From: Streptomyces aquilus | GTDB taxonomy: Bacteria; Actinomycetota; Actinomycetes; Streptomycetales; Streptomycetaceae | Reading direction: 5' to 3' | Assembly (NCBI RefSeq): GCF_003955715.1 | Contig: NZ_CP034463.1 | Location: 9,300,001-9,364,000 of the forward strand | DNA: 64,000 bases | Shown: positions 33,660 to 41,924 of the stretch, piece by piece | Layout of the letters: every line of letters begins with the position of its first letter | Numbering within the stretch: the stretch's first letter is position 1 | The notes under the pieces: model-generated | What the model saw: only the letters and a program-made list of their open reading frames with translations | What the model was told of the DNA's origin: nothing | Databases searched by the model: none | Translations under genes and position numbers: made by a program

Positions 33660-34334
33660 TCAGGGTTCCCCGGCGAGCAGCCTGTCGAGGGACACCCCGT
33701 CCGCCCAGCGGGCCAGGGCCGGGCCGTCCAGCAGGACGGTCCGCCCCTCGCGCCGGGCCCACCGCACGTCACGGGCCCGGAACGTGCCCCGGTGCACGAC
33801 GACGTGGAGGAACGCGTCCGGGTCCTCCCCGTGCGTTCGGGGGTGCGGCAGGGCCTCGTCCGGCAACGGCTCCGCCACCGGCCGGAAGGCCACGTCGAGC
33901 CGTCGCCCGTCCTGGTGCCGGGCGCACAGCCGCGGCCGGTCGGGCGCGGGTAACAGACGCACCTTCCAGTGGTCCCGGCGCAGCATCCGTGCCACGGCCA
34001 GGGCCAGCCCCTGAATGTCGAGTTCGAGCAGTTCCTGCGGCGTGTAGTGGCCGCGCCGACGTCGAGCACCGGGGCGCCGTCGCCTGATCCCGACCGTGAG
34101 GACGACCGCCGTGAGCAGCACGCCGACGACCGGGACCACGACACCGACGGCCCGGAAACCGGCGGCGAGTCCGGCCACGGCCGCGCACACCAGGACCGCG
34201 AGCACGGTGAACGAGGGCAGCACATCGCGGAACCGCGGCCCGTAACGGCCCTGGGCGCGCAGCCGGCGCACCACATCCCTTTTCCGACGACGCTGTTCCT
34301 CGACCGGATCGGACGTCCATGACGGGCGTGCCAC
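33660..34334 (-). CDS. Membrane-anchored restriction endonuclease-like (Mrr-type) protein with a TTA codon
   Basis: A 224-residue protein. Residues 1-35 are basic, about 36-85 contain two hydrophobic helices (VLPSFTVLAVLVCAAVAGLAAG, VGVVVPVVGVLLTAVVLTVG), and about 95-224 resemble the Mrr/restriction-endonuclease-like domain: LDIQGLALAVARMLRRDHWKVRLLP at the start and REGRTVLLDGPALARWADG at the end. The usual D-x(n)-E-x-K core is not clear in DGRRLDVAFRP, so nuclease activity is doubtful. Leucine codon 128 is TTA (33951-33953), read by the bldA tRNA. A GTG at 34334 is taken as start with weak support; the true start could be upstream. It converges with the VOC gene. Confidence 0.65.
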   Translation of the reverse strand: MARPSWTSDPVEEQRRRKRDVVRRLRAQGRYGPRFRDVLPSFTVLAVLVCAAVAGLAAGFRAVGVVVPVVGVLLTAVVLTVGIRRRRPGARRRRGHYTPQELLELDIQGLALAVARMLRRDHWKVRLLPAPDRPRLCARHQDGRRLDVAFRPVAEPLPDEALPHPRTHGEDPDAFLHVVVHRGTFRARDVRWARREGRTVLLDGPALARWADGVSLDRLLAGEP

Positions 34335-34686
34335 AGTCTCAGCCCCCTGCGCGTGCCTCCCGCACCTGCTTGCGCCGACCCGGGCCACATACCCAGCGCG
34401 CCGAACGAATGCTCGATCGGCGGTCGAAAACCGGCCGGGAGCGCGGGCGCACGGAGGCACGGGAGGGCGCATGAGCCGAGCCGCGCCGCCACGGGTGTGA
34501 CATGAGTCATGCAAAGCGGGCCGGGATCTTGGAATGACCTGCTCCGCCGCGCTGCTGCACTGGTTGTGGGCTCACCATGCCCTGGGGGGCGCCGGGCGAC
34601 GATGACGGGTGAGGGAAGCCGCTTCGACACGGCTCGGACCCGCCCCCTCGTACTTCTGCACCACCTTCGAAAGGTTCTCCTGCGCC
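34335..34686. other. 352-bp gap before the MFS gene
   Basis: No convincing gene. It contains CATGAGTCATG (34501-34511, near-palindromic) and mildly AT-richer DNA around 34503-34530, and presumably the promoters of both flanking genes, but I cannot place them. Confidence 0.4.
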
Positions 34687-35898
34687 ATGCCACTGGCTCT
34701 CCTGGCCCTGGCTGTTGTCGCTTTCGGCATCGGTACGACGGAATTCGCCACGATGGGGCTGCTGCCCCAGATCGCTGACGGAATCGGCGTGTCCGTGCCG
34801 CAGGCGGGCAACATCGTCTCCGCCTACGCGCTGGGTGTCGTCGTCGGTGCCCCCGTGCTGACGGGCATCGGCGCACGCATCCCGCACAAGAGGCTGCTGC
34901 TGCTCCTGTCCGGGCTGTTCGTCGTCGGCAACGTCGCGTCCGCGCTCGCCCCCGGCTTCGGCCTGCTCTTCGCCGCGCGCTTCCTCGCCGGACTGCCCCA
35001 CGGGGCGCTGTTCGGTGTGGGCGCGGTGGTGGCGTCCCGGCTGGTCACCCCCGACCGGGCCGCCCGCGCGGTCTCCAAGATGTTCCTCGGGCTGACCGTC
35101 GCCAACATCGTGGGCGTCCCGGCTGGTACGGCGCTCGGGCAGCAGCTGGGCTGGCGGGCCGCCTACGTCGCGGTGGCCGTCATCGGCGTCCTCGCCCTGG
35201 TGGCGCTGTCCCTCTTCGTCCCGCACCAGCCGCGCGGCCCGCAGACCGGCGTCCGGCACGAGCTGCGGGCCATGGGCAACCGGCAGGTGGCGATCGGCCT
35301 GGCCACGGCCGTCGTGGGATTCGGTGGATTCTTCGCCGTCTACAGCTACCTCGTGCCCATGCTCACCCATCTCACGGGCCTGTCCGACTCCTCGACCACG
35401 CTGGTCCTCGCGCTCTACGGCGTCGGCATGACCCTCGGCACGCTCGTCGCGGGCCCCCTCACGGACCGCGCCCTGCGCCCGACGCTGTACGCGGGACTCG
35501 CGCTGATGTCCTCGGCGCTGGTGGCGTTCTACTTCACCGTCCACAGCACCGTGCCCGCCCTCATCACGATCACGTTGATCGGCGCGATGGGCGCCCTCAT
35601 CACCACGCCCGTCCAGATGCTCCTGATGGCCAAGGCGAAGGACGCCCCGACCATGGCGGCGGCCTCCAACCACTCCGCCTTCAACCTGGCCAACGCGGGC
35701 GGCGCCTGGCTCGGCGGCCTCGCGATCTCGGCGGGCTGGGGCTGGGCGTCACCGTCGCTGGTCGGCGCGGCGCTGGGCGTGGCCGGGCTGGGCCTGGCGT
35801 TCATGGGCGGCTTCATGGACCGCGGCGGCAGCCGCTCCGAGGTGATCACGGGCGCCCGGCGCGAGCAGGTCGCCGCCGCTCAGTCCCAGAGCGGATAG
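34687..35898 (+). CDS. MFS exporter of the AraJ/chloramphenicol-resistance type
   Basis: A 403-residue major facilitator with twelve hydrophobic helices. The N-terminal FGIGTTEFATMGLLPQIA and the motif A-like GARIPHKRLL are typical of AraJ/Cmx-type drug:H+ antiporters. The motif C-like ANIVGVPAGTALGQQLGWRAAY also matches this group. It probably exports small aromatics or antibiotics, but the substrate cannot be set. ATG 34687 is chosen as the first Met of the first helix; GAAAGG lies 13 bases upstream. The 3' end overlaps the convergent secreted-protein gene by 19 bases. Confidence 0.9.
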   Translation: MPLALLALAVVAFGIGTTEFATMGLLPQIADGIGVSVPQAGNIVSAYALGVVVGAPVLTGIGARIPHKRLLLLLSGLFVVGNVASALAPGFGLLFAARFLAGLPHGALFGVGAVVASRLVTPDRAARAVSKMFLGLTVANIVGVPAGTALGQQLGWRAAYVAVAVIGVLALVALSLFVPHQPRGPQTGVRHELRAMGNRQVAIGLATAVVGFGGFFAVYSYLVPMLTHLTGLSDSSTTLVLALYGVGMTLGTLVAGPLTDRALRPTLYAGLALMSSALVAFYFTVHSTVPALITITLIGAMGALITTPVQMLLMAKAKDAPTMAAASNHSAFNLANAGGAWLGGLAISAGWGWASPSLVGAALGVAGLGLAFMGGFMDRGGSRSEVITGARREQVAAAQSQSG

Positions 35899-36347
35899 GA
35901 CACGGTCGGGCCGAACTGCTCCGGCCGGGCGGCCGGGTACGTCAGCGTGATCCGGGAGTAGTGCGACACCTGGGGCTGCTTCTTCCAGGGGCGCGTACGG
36001 TCCAGTCGTACGGTCACCGGGTAGGCGTGGAAGTGCCCGGCCGCGCAGTACGGCTTGCAGTCGTTGACCCAGTTCACCCCCTCGGCCCGCGCCCTACCCG
36101 CGTCCCAGCGGGTCCAGTGCAGGGAGGCGAGGCGGCTGTTGCCGTCCCCGCAGGCGAGCATGAAGTCCGTCGGACGCACCTGCGGGTGCCACAGGCAGTC
36201 GACGAGGACCGGCGGCTCGGTGCGCGGCTGGACGGTCTGCGTCACGGCCGCCGGTGCGGGCCGGGCCGCGGGCGAGGTGCCCGCGGCGGTGGCGAGGGTG
36301 GCCACGGCGAAGAGCGCGACCGTCGTGGTGAGTGCGCGTAGCTGCAT
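35880..36347 (-). CDS. Small secreted protein, unknown function
   Basis: A 155-residue exported protein. Signal peptide residues 1 to about 28 (LTTTVALFAVATLATA). The mature part is short and carries four Cys (V-D-C, A-C-G-D, and N-D-C-K-P-Y-C), which could form two disulfides. It also has a His-rich AAGHFHAYPV segment and ends with aromatic PLWD. The pattern is common among Streptomyces secreted hypothetical proteins. No enzyme motif seen. It is convergent and overlaps the MFS gene by 19 bases. Confidence 0.75.
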   Translation of the reverse strand: MQLRALTTTVALFAVATLATAAGTSPAARPAPAAVTQTVQPRTEPPVLVDCLWHPQVRPTDFMLACGDGNSRLASLHWTRWDAGRARAEGVNWVNDCKPYCAAGHFHAYPVTVRLDRTRPWKKQPQVSHYSRITLTYPAARPEQFGPTVSYPLWD

Positions 36348-36446
36348 GGCCGAATCCCCGCTGCCGCTGGCCGACGGATGTCCCGGTTTCGACGCTACGA
36401 CCGTGGGCCCGCCCGCACCACTCGAACAGAGCAGTGCGCGGTCGGC

Positions 36447-36950
36447 TCAGGGGGCTGCCGTCGGCGGCAGCGGGAAGAGCATGCAGGAACTGGTCGCGTG
36501 CGCCAGCACCCGGTCCTCGGTGTCGACCAGCGTGGCCTCGGCGAGAGCCGTCTGCCGGCCGCGGTGCACGATCGTGCCGATGGCCCGCACCGGGCCGGTG
36601 TCCACCGACACCCGCTTGAGGAACTTCACGCTCAGGTCGAGCGAGGTGTAGCCCATGCCCGCGGGCAGCGTGGACTGCACGGCGCAGCCCAGCGCCGAGT
36701 CGAGCAGGGTGGCGTAGACGCCGCCGTGCACACTGCCGATCGGGTTGTAGTGCTCCTCGCCCGGGGTGAGCGAGAAGACCGCGCGACCCTCGGACACCTC
36801 GTCGAGCGTGAAGTCGAGGGTGGCGGAGATCGGCGGCGCCGGAAGCTTCGCGTCCAGGACGTCACGCAGGAAGTCCAGGCCGGACGAGCGGCCCACGGCA
36901 CCGGCCGTGACCATGGGGTCGTCCCAGGTGTATGTACGTGTGCGTCCCAT
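36447..36950 (-). CDS. PaaI family thioesterase
   Basis: A 167-residue hotdog-fold thioesterase, hydrolysing acyl-CoA or related thioesters. The PaaI signature IGSVHGGVYATLLDSALG (about residues 71-88) contains the usual HGG and following acidic residue. C-terminal KFLKRV...ATLVDTEDRVLAHAT completes the fold. ATG 36950 is divergent from the HxlR regulator (about 93 bases), which probably controls it. Confidence 0.88.
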   Translation of the reverse strand: MGRTRTYTWDDPMVTAGAVGRSSGLDFLRDVLDAKLPAPPISATLDFTLDEVSEGRAVFSLTPGEEHYNPIGSVHGGVYATLLDSALGCAVQSTLPAGMGYTSLDLSVKFLKRVSVDTGPVRAIGTIVHRGRQTALAEATLVDTEDRVLAHATSSCMLFPLPPTAAP

Positions 36951-37007
36951 GCGTCTGCGCCCTCCCGGCTGACTCTGTACGGCGAAGCTAGCCGTGCCCG
37001 CAGCTGA

Positions 37008-37037
37008 CTGTCAATGACGAAGCCAGCTGGCTATCAT
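37008..37037 (+). promoter_or_regulatory. Promoter of the HxlR gene with a palindrome between its boxes
   Basis: CTGTCA (37008-37013), 18 bases, TATCAT (37032-37037), then 6 bases to a GTG start at 37044. A perfect 10-bp palindrome GCCAGCTGGC (37022-37031) fills the spacer and may be the operator. Confidence 0.55.
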
Positions 37038-37043
37038 GGCCCG

Positions 37044-37508
37044 GTGGACTGGCTCGCATTCAGCACCGAGAACTGTTCCGTGCAGCGCACCCTCGACGTG
37101 GTGGGGGAGAAGTGGACGCTGCTGATCGTGCGCGACGCGGCCAACGGCGTGCGCCGCTTCGACGACTTCCGCAGACACATCGGCCTGTCGGAGGCGGTCC
37201 TCAGTGACCGGCTGCGCAAGCTGACCGAGGCCGGCATCCTCACGACCGTCCCCTACCGCGAACCCGGCAGTCGCTCCCGCAACGAGTACCGGCTGACCCG
37301 GAAGGGCTGGGACCTGTGGCCGGTGCTCGTCGCCCTGCGCCAGTGGGGCGAGACACACACCCCGGACCCGGCAGGACCGGTCCTCGACATGCGGCACACG
37401 GACTGCGGCTGCCCGGTCCGCGCCGTCGTCACGTGCGGGGAGCACGGCGCGCTGACGCCCCGGGACGTGACGGTCAACCCGGGTCCGGGAGCGCGGCTGC
37501 GCACCTGA
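37044..37508 (+). CDS. HxlR family regulator
   Basis: A 154-residue MarR/HxlR winged-helix regulator. Residues about 8-95 contain ENCSVQRTLDVVGEKWTLLIVRDA, then the DNA-binding HIGLSEAVLSDRLRKLTEAGIL, with Cys in ENCSVQ at the position that senses thiol-reactive compounds in some family members. The C-terminus has D-C-G-C and CGEHG, unusual and possibly metal-binding. An ATG at 37014 is in frame but lies upstream of the -10 box, so the GTG at 37044 is preferred as a leaderless start. Divergent from the thioesterase. Confidence 0.85.
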   Translation: MDWLAFSTENCSVQRTLDVVGEKWTLLIVRDAANGVRRFDDFRRHIGLSEAVLSDRLRKLTEAGILTTVPYREPGSRSRNEYRLTRKGWDLWPVLVALRQWGETHTPDPAGPVLDMRHTDCGCPVRAVVTCGEHGALTPRDVTVNPGPGARLRT

Positions 37509-37648
37509 CGCCTGCACGGCTACGGGCGCGGTGAGGACGGTCCCGCGTCGGCCGCCCGGCCCCGGAACTCTCTCGATGAACTCGCCGTATCCGAAAAGTT
37601 GTTGAGGATTCATCTACGGAAGGGATCATCCCTGGCTAGGATTTGGCG

Positions 37649-40600
37649 ATGTATTTACTGCATCGAGGGGCAGCGCATGCGTCTGCCACCCCCCACAAGC
37701 ACAGACATGTTCGTGTCGGTCGAGTTCTGACCCTCATAGCGGCCGTCACCGCCGTTGCCCTGTTGTTCGGTTTGGTCAACCCGCCGTCGGCGCAGGCCCA
37801 GACGACGGTTGGCGACCAGGTCGTCAGTGTCGACTTCGAGGACGCGGAGCTGGCTGACGATCTCCGCCAGGAGCTCACCGCGATCGACGAGTCGGGCAAG
37901 AGTCTCAGCGAAGTCCTGGAGGAGAAGACCGAGGGCCGGCTGCACGATGTCCTGCCCGATCTGAAGTACCTCGACTTCGAACACGAGTGGACGGTCGAGG
38001 GCACGGTCGCGACCATCACCGTCAAGGCGCCCGAAGCCGAGGTCGACATGTCGTGGTTGCAGGCCGCGCTCATCGTGTCGTCCGCCGCCCTGTTCGGTCT
38101 CTGGATGACATCCCTCTGCAAGCGGGCGGGCGGGCCGGTCTCCGCGTGTGTCGGGTTCGGTGCGTTCATGGGCGAGTTCATGAACGGCTTCCTCAGCCAG
38201 TGGGCCGACGGCAAGCTGAAGGACACGGAGGAGTGGAAGAACACCCTGTCGAAGTCCATCGGCCTGGGCTTGACGATGTTCATCGTCACCTGGTCCAGCA
38301 CGGCGCAGGCACTCGCCATGTTCCAGGAGTTCAAGCGGAAGGCCGTCCTGTTCGCCCGAACCGCCGAGGCCTACTTCGGTGGCACGGGCGCTGCCGACGC
38401 CGTCGAGAGCGTCCTCAACAAGGTCGAGGGGGCCCTTCCGGACTGGCTGCGCAAAGGCACCTCGGCCACCGGTACCTGCCGTGAACCGGCCGGAGACGGC
38501 GCGGCGGGCGAGTGGGCCTCGCTCGGCCAGATCGTCGACAACGCGGACAGCGCGCAGACAAGGTTCACGGATCTCGACGGCGACGGTGACGGCGACCGCA
38601 CCACGAGCGGCTCCGACGGTCGCCTCTACACCTGGGTGAACGGCGGATGCGGGGACGATGGGGAGCGGATCTGGTTCCCGATGGGCGACACCGCCCCGGC
38701 CGCCGCCCTCGCCACCCCCAAGGACGCCTACTTCGGCGACCTCGACCGCGACGGCCGGGACGAGCTGATCAACTTCCTGTCCGCGTCCGAGTCGGGCACC
38801 GGCGTCGCCGCCATGCGCGTGTGGCGCAACGAGTCCACCAGCACCGACATCAAGTGGGCCGCCCCGGTCATCGTCGCGAACGACCTCGGCGTCGGCACAC
38901 CGCAGTTCGCCGACCTCGACGGCGACAAGGACGACGACCTCCTCCTGGTGGACCGGAACAACTTCGTCACCGCCTGGCGGAACACCGCGAACGGCATCCC
39001 GAAGCCCGGCGACTGGCGCGAGATCACCGGCTTCACGCACCCGGCCGAAGGCCCGGTCGGACAGGTCTACTTCACCGACATCACCGGCGACGGCCTCGCC
39101 GACACCGTCGTCGTGCAGTACATGACCGGCGACGTGCTCGCGTGGAAGAACACCGGCGACGGCTCCTGGAGTTCCACGTCGTCGATGTCGACGCAGCTGG
39201 TCCGTACGGCCGCCGCGGCCGACGCCTCCGGCTGGCAGTCGCTCGGCACCGTCCGCTCCGGAGACGCCTTCGCCGGTTCCGTCGGCGCCTTCTCCGACCT
39301 CGACGTCGACAAGGTCTCCGACTTCCTGCTGTTCAACAGCACCAGCAAGGGTGTCGACGCCTGGCATGTCCCGCAGCCCGGCGACAGCGCCGTCGAGGAC
39401 CTCAAGTGGAACGAGTCCGGCGCCGAAGGCGGCGTACCCGGCGAGCGGGTGGCGTACTTCAACTCCTGGTCGATCTACGCCAACAACTACACCCTCAAGA
39501 CGCTGGACCAGAACGGCACCGCCGCCAAACTCACCAAGCTCAACTACGCCTTCCAGAACATCGACCCGGTCAACCTGACCTGCATGGCGGCGAACAAGGC
39601 CGGTTCGAGCGACGAGAGCAACGGGACCGCCAACGACGGAGCGGGCGACGCCTGGGCGGACTACCAGAAGAGCTTCACCGCCGAGGAGAGCGTCGACGGC
39701 GTCGCCGACTCGTGGGGCAACTCACTGAAGGGCAACTTCAACCAGATCAAGAAGCTCAAGGCGAAGCACCCGAACCTCAAGGTGCTGGTCTCGATCGGTG
39801 GCTGGACGTACTCGAAGTACTTCTCCGACGCCGCCGCCACCGACGCCTCCCGCAAGAAGTTCGTGAAGTCCTGCGTCGACATGTTCATCAAGGGCAACCT
39901 GCCCAAGCTCGGTGACGACCCCGCCGGTGGCGACGGTGCCGCCGCGGGCGTGTTCGACGGCATCGACATCGACTGGGAGTTCCCGGCCAGCGCCGACGGC
40001 CACACCGGCAACCACCACAGCGACCAGGACACGGCCAACTTCACCGCCCTGCTCGCCGAGTTCCGCGCCCAGCTCGGCTCCGGCAAGCTGCTCACCGCCG
40101 CGCTGCCGGCCGGCCCGAAGAAGATGAGCAAGATCGAGATCGGCAAGATCGCGTCGTATCTGGATCTCGGCAACCTCATGACCTACGACATGCACGGCGC
40201 CTGGGAGGGCACCGGACCGACCAACTTCAACGCCCCGCTGTACCGTTCCACGGCCGACCCGGCGGACGGCACCGGCATGACCGCGGACGACGCCGTCACG
40301 ACGTACCTCGGCAAGGGCTTCCCCGCCGGCAAGATCACCCTCGGCGTGCCCTTCTACGCCCGAGGCTGGAGCGGGGTGGCGAGCGGCGCCACACACGGCC
40401 TCTACCAGTCGGCGACCGGCTCCCCGGCCGCGTACCCCTACTCGCAGGCGCCGGGCGTCGCCTTCTACAAGGAGCTCAAGTCGGCGAACAAGCTGACCGA
40501 CTCGACGATCTTCTGGGACAGCCGCACCAAGTCCACCTGGATGTACGACGGGAGCACGTTCTTCGGCGTCGAGACCCCGAAGTCGATGACGGCCAAACGG

Positions 40601-40702
40601 CAGTACATCAAGAACAAGGGCCTGGCCGGAGTGATGATCTACTCCCTCGAAGGAGATGACGCACAGACCACGCTGCTCAAGGCGTCGACCGGCCTGAACT
40701 GA
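37649..40702 (+). CDS. Large GH18 chitinase-like protein with VCBS/FG-GAP repeats; TTA at codon 3
   Basis: A 1017-residue protein. A signal-like hydrophobic segment (about residues 24-45) precedes a helical N-terminal region of about 250 residues with a second hydrophobic stretch (AALIVSSAALFGLW). Five VCBS/FG-GAP-like calcium repeats follow (FTDLDGDGDGDR, FGDLDRDGRDEL, FADLDGDKDDDL, FTDITGDGLADT, FSDLDVDKVSDF). A GH18 domain covers about 600-1017 with the catalytic DGIDIDWE (D770, D773, D775, E777). Codon 3 is TTA, the rare leucine codon read by bldA. TAGGAT (37637-37642) lies 6 bases before ATG 37649, so the mRNA is likely leaderless; the AGGGAT-C-ATCCCT repeat (37621-37633) is next to it. 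Followed by a strong terminator. Substrate likely chitin or a related glycan. Confidence 0.88.
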   Translation: MYLLHRGAAHASATPHKHRHVRVGRVLTLIAAVTAVALLFGLVNPPSAQAQTTVGDQVVSVDFEDAELADDLRQELTAIDESGKSLSEVLEEKTEGRLHDVLPDLKYLDFEHEWTVEGTVATITVKAPEAEVDMSWLQAALIVSSAALFGLWMTSLCKRAGGPVSACVGFGAFMGEFMNGFLSQWADGKLKDTEEWKNTLSKSIGLGLTMFIVTWSSTAQALAMFQEFKRKAVLFARTAEAYFGGTGAADAVESVLNKVEGALPDWLRKGTSATGTCREPAGDGAAGEWASLGQIVDNADSAQTRFTDLDGDGDGDRTTSGSDGRLYTWVNGGCGDDGERIWFPMGDTAPAAALATPKDAYFGDLDRDGRDELINFLSASESGTGVAAMRVWRNESTSTDIKWAAPVIVANDLGVGTPQFADLDGDKDDDLLLVDRNNFVTAWRNTANGIPKPGDWREITGFTHPAEGPVGQVYFTDITGDGLADTVVVQYMTGDVLAWKNTGDGSWSSTSSMSTQLVRTAAAADASGWQSLGTVRSGDAFAGSVGAFSDLDVDKVSDFLLFNSTSKGVDAWHVPQPGDSAVEDLKWNESGAEGGVPGERVAYFNSWSIYANNYTLKTLDQNGTAAKLTKLNYAFQNIDPVNLTCMAANKAGSSDESNGTANDGAGDAWADYQKSFTAEESVDGVADSWGNSLKGNFNQIKKLKAKHPNLKVLVSIGGWTYSKYFSDAAATDASRKKFVKSCVDMFIKGNLPKLGDDPAGGDGAAAGVFDGIDIDWEFPASADGHTGNHHSDQDTANFTALLAEFRAQLGSGKLLTAALPAGPKKMSKIEIGKIASYLDLGNLMTYDMHGAWEGTGPTNFNAPLYRSTADPADGTGMTADDAVTTYLGKGFPAGKITLGVPFYARGWSGVASGATHGLYQSATGSPAAYPYSQAPGVAFYKELKSANKLTDSTIFWDSRTKSTWMYDGSTFFGVETPKSMTAKRQYIKNKGLAGVMIYSLEGDDAQTTLLKASTGLN

Positions 40703-40713
40703 CCCCACAACCC

Positions 40714-40749
40714 GAAGCGCCGGAACCGTCCCGCCGGTTCCGGCGCTTC
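40714..40749 (+). terminator. Strong terminator after the chitinase gene
   Basis: Perfect 14-bp arms GAAGCGCCGGAACC (40714-40727) and GGTTCCGGCGCTTC (40736-40749) with an 8-base loop, 11 bases after the stop. Confidence 0.9.
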
Positions 40750-40761
40750 ACCCTTGGGCCC

Positions 40762-40932
40762 ATGACCGGGTGCTCCCTCCAAGACTGCTGTGGTGCGATC
40801 CGCGCCCCATCCCTCGGTTCCTGCCGGTTGTACGGCGAGCCGGGAGATGACGACGACTGCACGAGGTTCTGGTACTTCTGCCAGGCACACGACCGCGTGT
40901 ACCGCCAACGGGCGGAGGGCGACGTCAGCTGA
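40762..40932 (+). CDS. Candidate 56-residue Cys-rich microprotein
   Basis: An ATG frame with six Cys at residues 4, 9, 10, 21, 33 and 40, an acidic GDDDDC stretch, an aromatic FWYFC segment and a hydrophilic tail. Third positions are about 84% G/C, consistent with coding. The Cys/His spacing (C33, C40, H43) could bind zinc, but matches no family I know. No ribosome site is seen, and it sits 12 bases after a terminator, so a promoter is unclear. It may be spurious. Confidence 0.35.
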   Translation: MTGCSLQDCCGAIRAPSLGSCRLYGEPGDDDDCTRFWYFCQAHDRVYRQRAEGDVS

Positions 40933-40975
40933 GGACGAGCCGTACGACACGGCCCCGCTGCCCGTGCCCTTCTGC

Positions 40976-41620
40976 CTATTGCGTCGCCCGCTGATCTGCC
41001 CCGTGACCCTCGAGCCCCGCCTCGGTCGGCGAGACCGTCGGCGGCGACTGCCGCAACGCCGTCGACAGCCACACCAGGACGGTGCCGACCGCGATGTGCA
41101 GGGCGCTGGTGAGTACGGAGTCGGGCAGTGCGGTCACGAAGGCGAACAACGGCAGTACGACGGCGTATCCCCAGGCCGGAACCCTCGGGAGGGTGCGGGC
41201 GCGGATCGTCGCCGCCCCGAACAGGGCGCAGCCGAGGGCGAAGACGGCCGCGCAGGCGGCGAGCGTCGGGAGGGTGGGGCCCGTCAGTTCCGTGTCGATG
41301 GTGTCGTCGTCGAGGTGGAACAGGACGACGTTCGCGGCGAACGCCGCCCCGCCGAAGAGGCCGAGGCCGATGAGGTTGATGACGTAGGCGGTCTCCCCGA
41401 AGCGGCCGGAGGCGGTGCGCTGCCGTTGGTGGAGCGCGGTGAGGAAGGGCAGCGCGAAGGCGGGGGCGAGCGCGAGGAGGAGGCTGGTGGCGGTGCTCTC
41501 GCCGGTGAACGCCTCGACCAGCGCGGGCAGGGCGATGAGCAGACCGGCGAGCGTCCCGCACAGGGCGCCGAGACGGATCAGGCGGGCGGGGGCGGGTGCG
41601 GGGCTGAACGGTGAGGACAT
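40976..41620 (-). CDS. Integral membrane protein, unknown function
   Basis: A 214-residue protein with six hydrophobic segments (ALCGTLAGLLIALPAL, TSLLLALAPAFALPFLTA, YVINLIGLGLFGGAAFAANVVLF, LAACAAVFALGCALFGA, YAVVLPLFAFVTALP, LHIAVGTVLVWLSTAL). It ends in a hydrophilic tail of about 25 residues. No transporter or enzyme motif seen. ATG 41620 has no strong ribosome site. It is divergent from the histidine kinase across a 304-bp gap and may be a regulated target of that pair, which is only an inference. Confidence 0.75.
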   Translation of the reverse strand: MSSPFSPAPAPARLIRLGALCGTLAGLLIALPALVEAFTGESTATSLLLALAPAFALPFLTALHQRQRTASGRFGETAYVINLIGLGLFGGAAFAANVVLFHLDDDTIDTELTGPTLPTLAACAAVFALGCALFGAATIRARTLPRVPAWGYAVVLPLFAFVTALPDSVLTSALHIAVGTVLVWLSTALRQSPPTVSPTEAGLEGHGADQRATQ

Positions 41621-41924
41621 GAGGGCCGACTCCGGTTCGTCTTCGTCGATGGATGGGTCGATGGATGGGGGGTCAGGGAGAAACCGTAGGAAGCGGGGAG
41701 CGGGTCGGGGCAGGTGCCGGGCGGCGAGGTCCGCGGCCGGCGGTCACCGACGCTCGGGGCGGGCGTGGTGCCGTTCGGCGCTGTCCGGCCGGCCGGGGCG
41801 GTGCCGTTCGGCAGGTGCCGATCGGCCCCGTCCGGCCGCCCGCGGCGGTCGGTTCCGCCGGGGCTGTCGCCGTGCGCGCCCGTCCGGCCTAGCCTGGGCG
41901 GTGGTATCGGGGTGGGGGGTGTGC
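41621..41924. other. 304-bp divergent gap with a short tandem repeat
   Basis: Holds a perfect tandem repeat of TCGATGGATGGG (41646-41657, 41658-41669) near the membrane-protein start, and two copies of GGTGCCGTTCGGC-like sequence further on (about 41768 and 41800). No coding sequence supported. Confidence 0.5.
41646..41669. repeat. Perfect 12-bp direct repeat
   Basis: TCGATGGATGGG twice, head to tail, about 25 bases upstream of the membrane protein's start; possible regulator site or replication slippage. Confidence 0.7.

Noticed and set aside
37613..37642. DasR-type site or good -35 box before the chitinase gene
   Set aside because: No match to the known dre consensus, and no -35 at 17-18 bases from TAGGAT.
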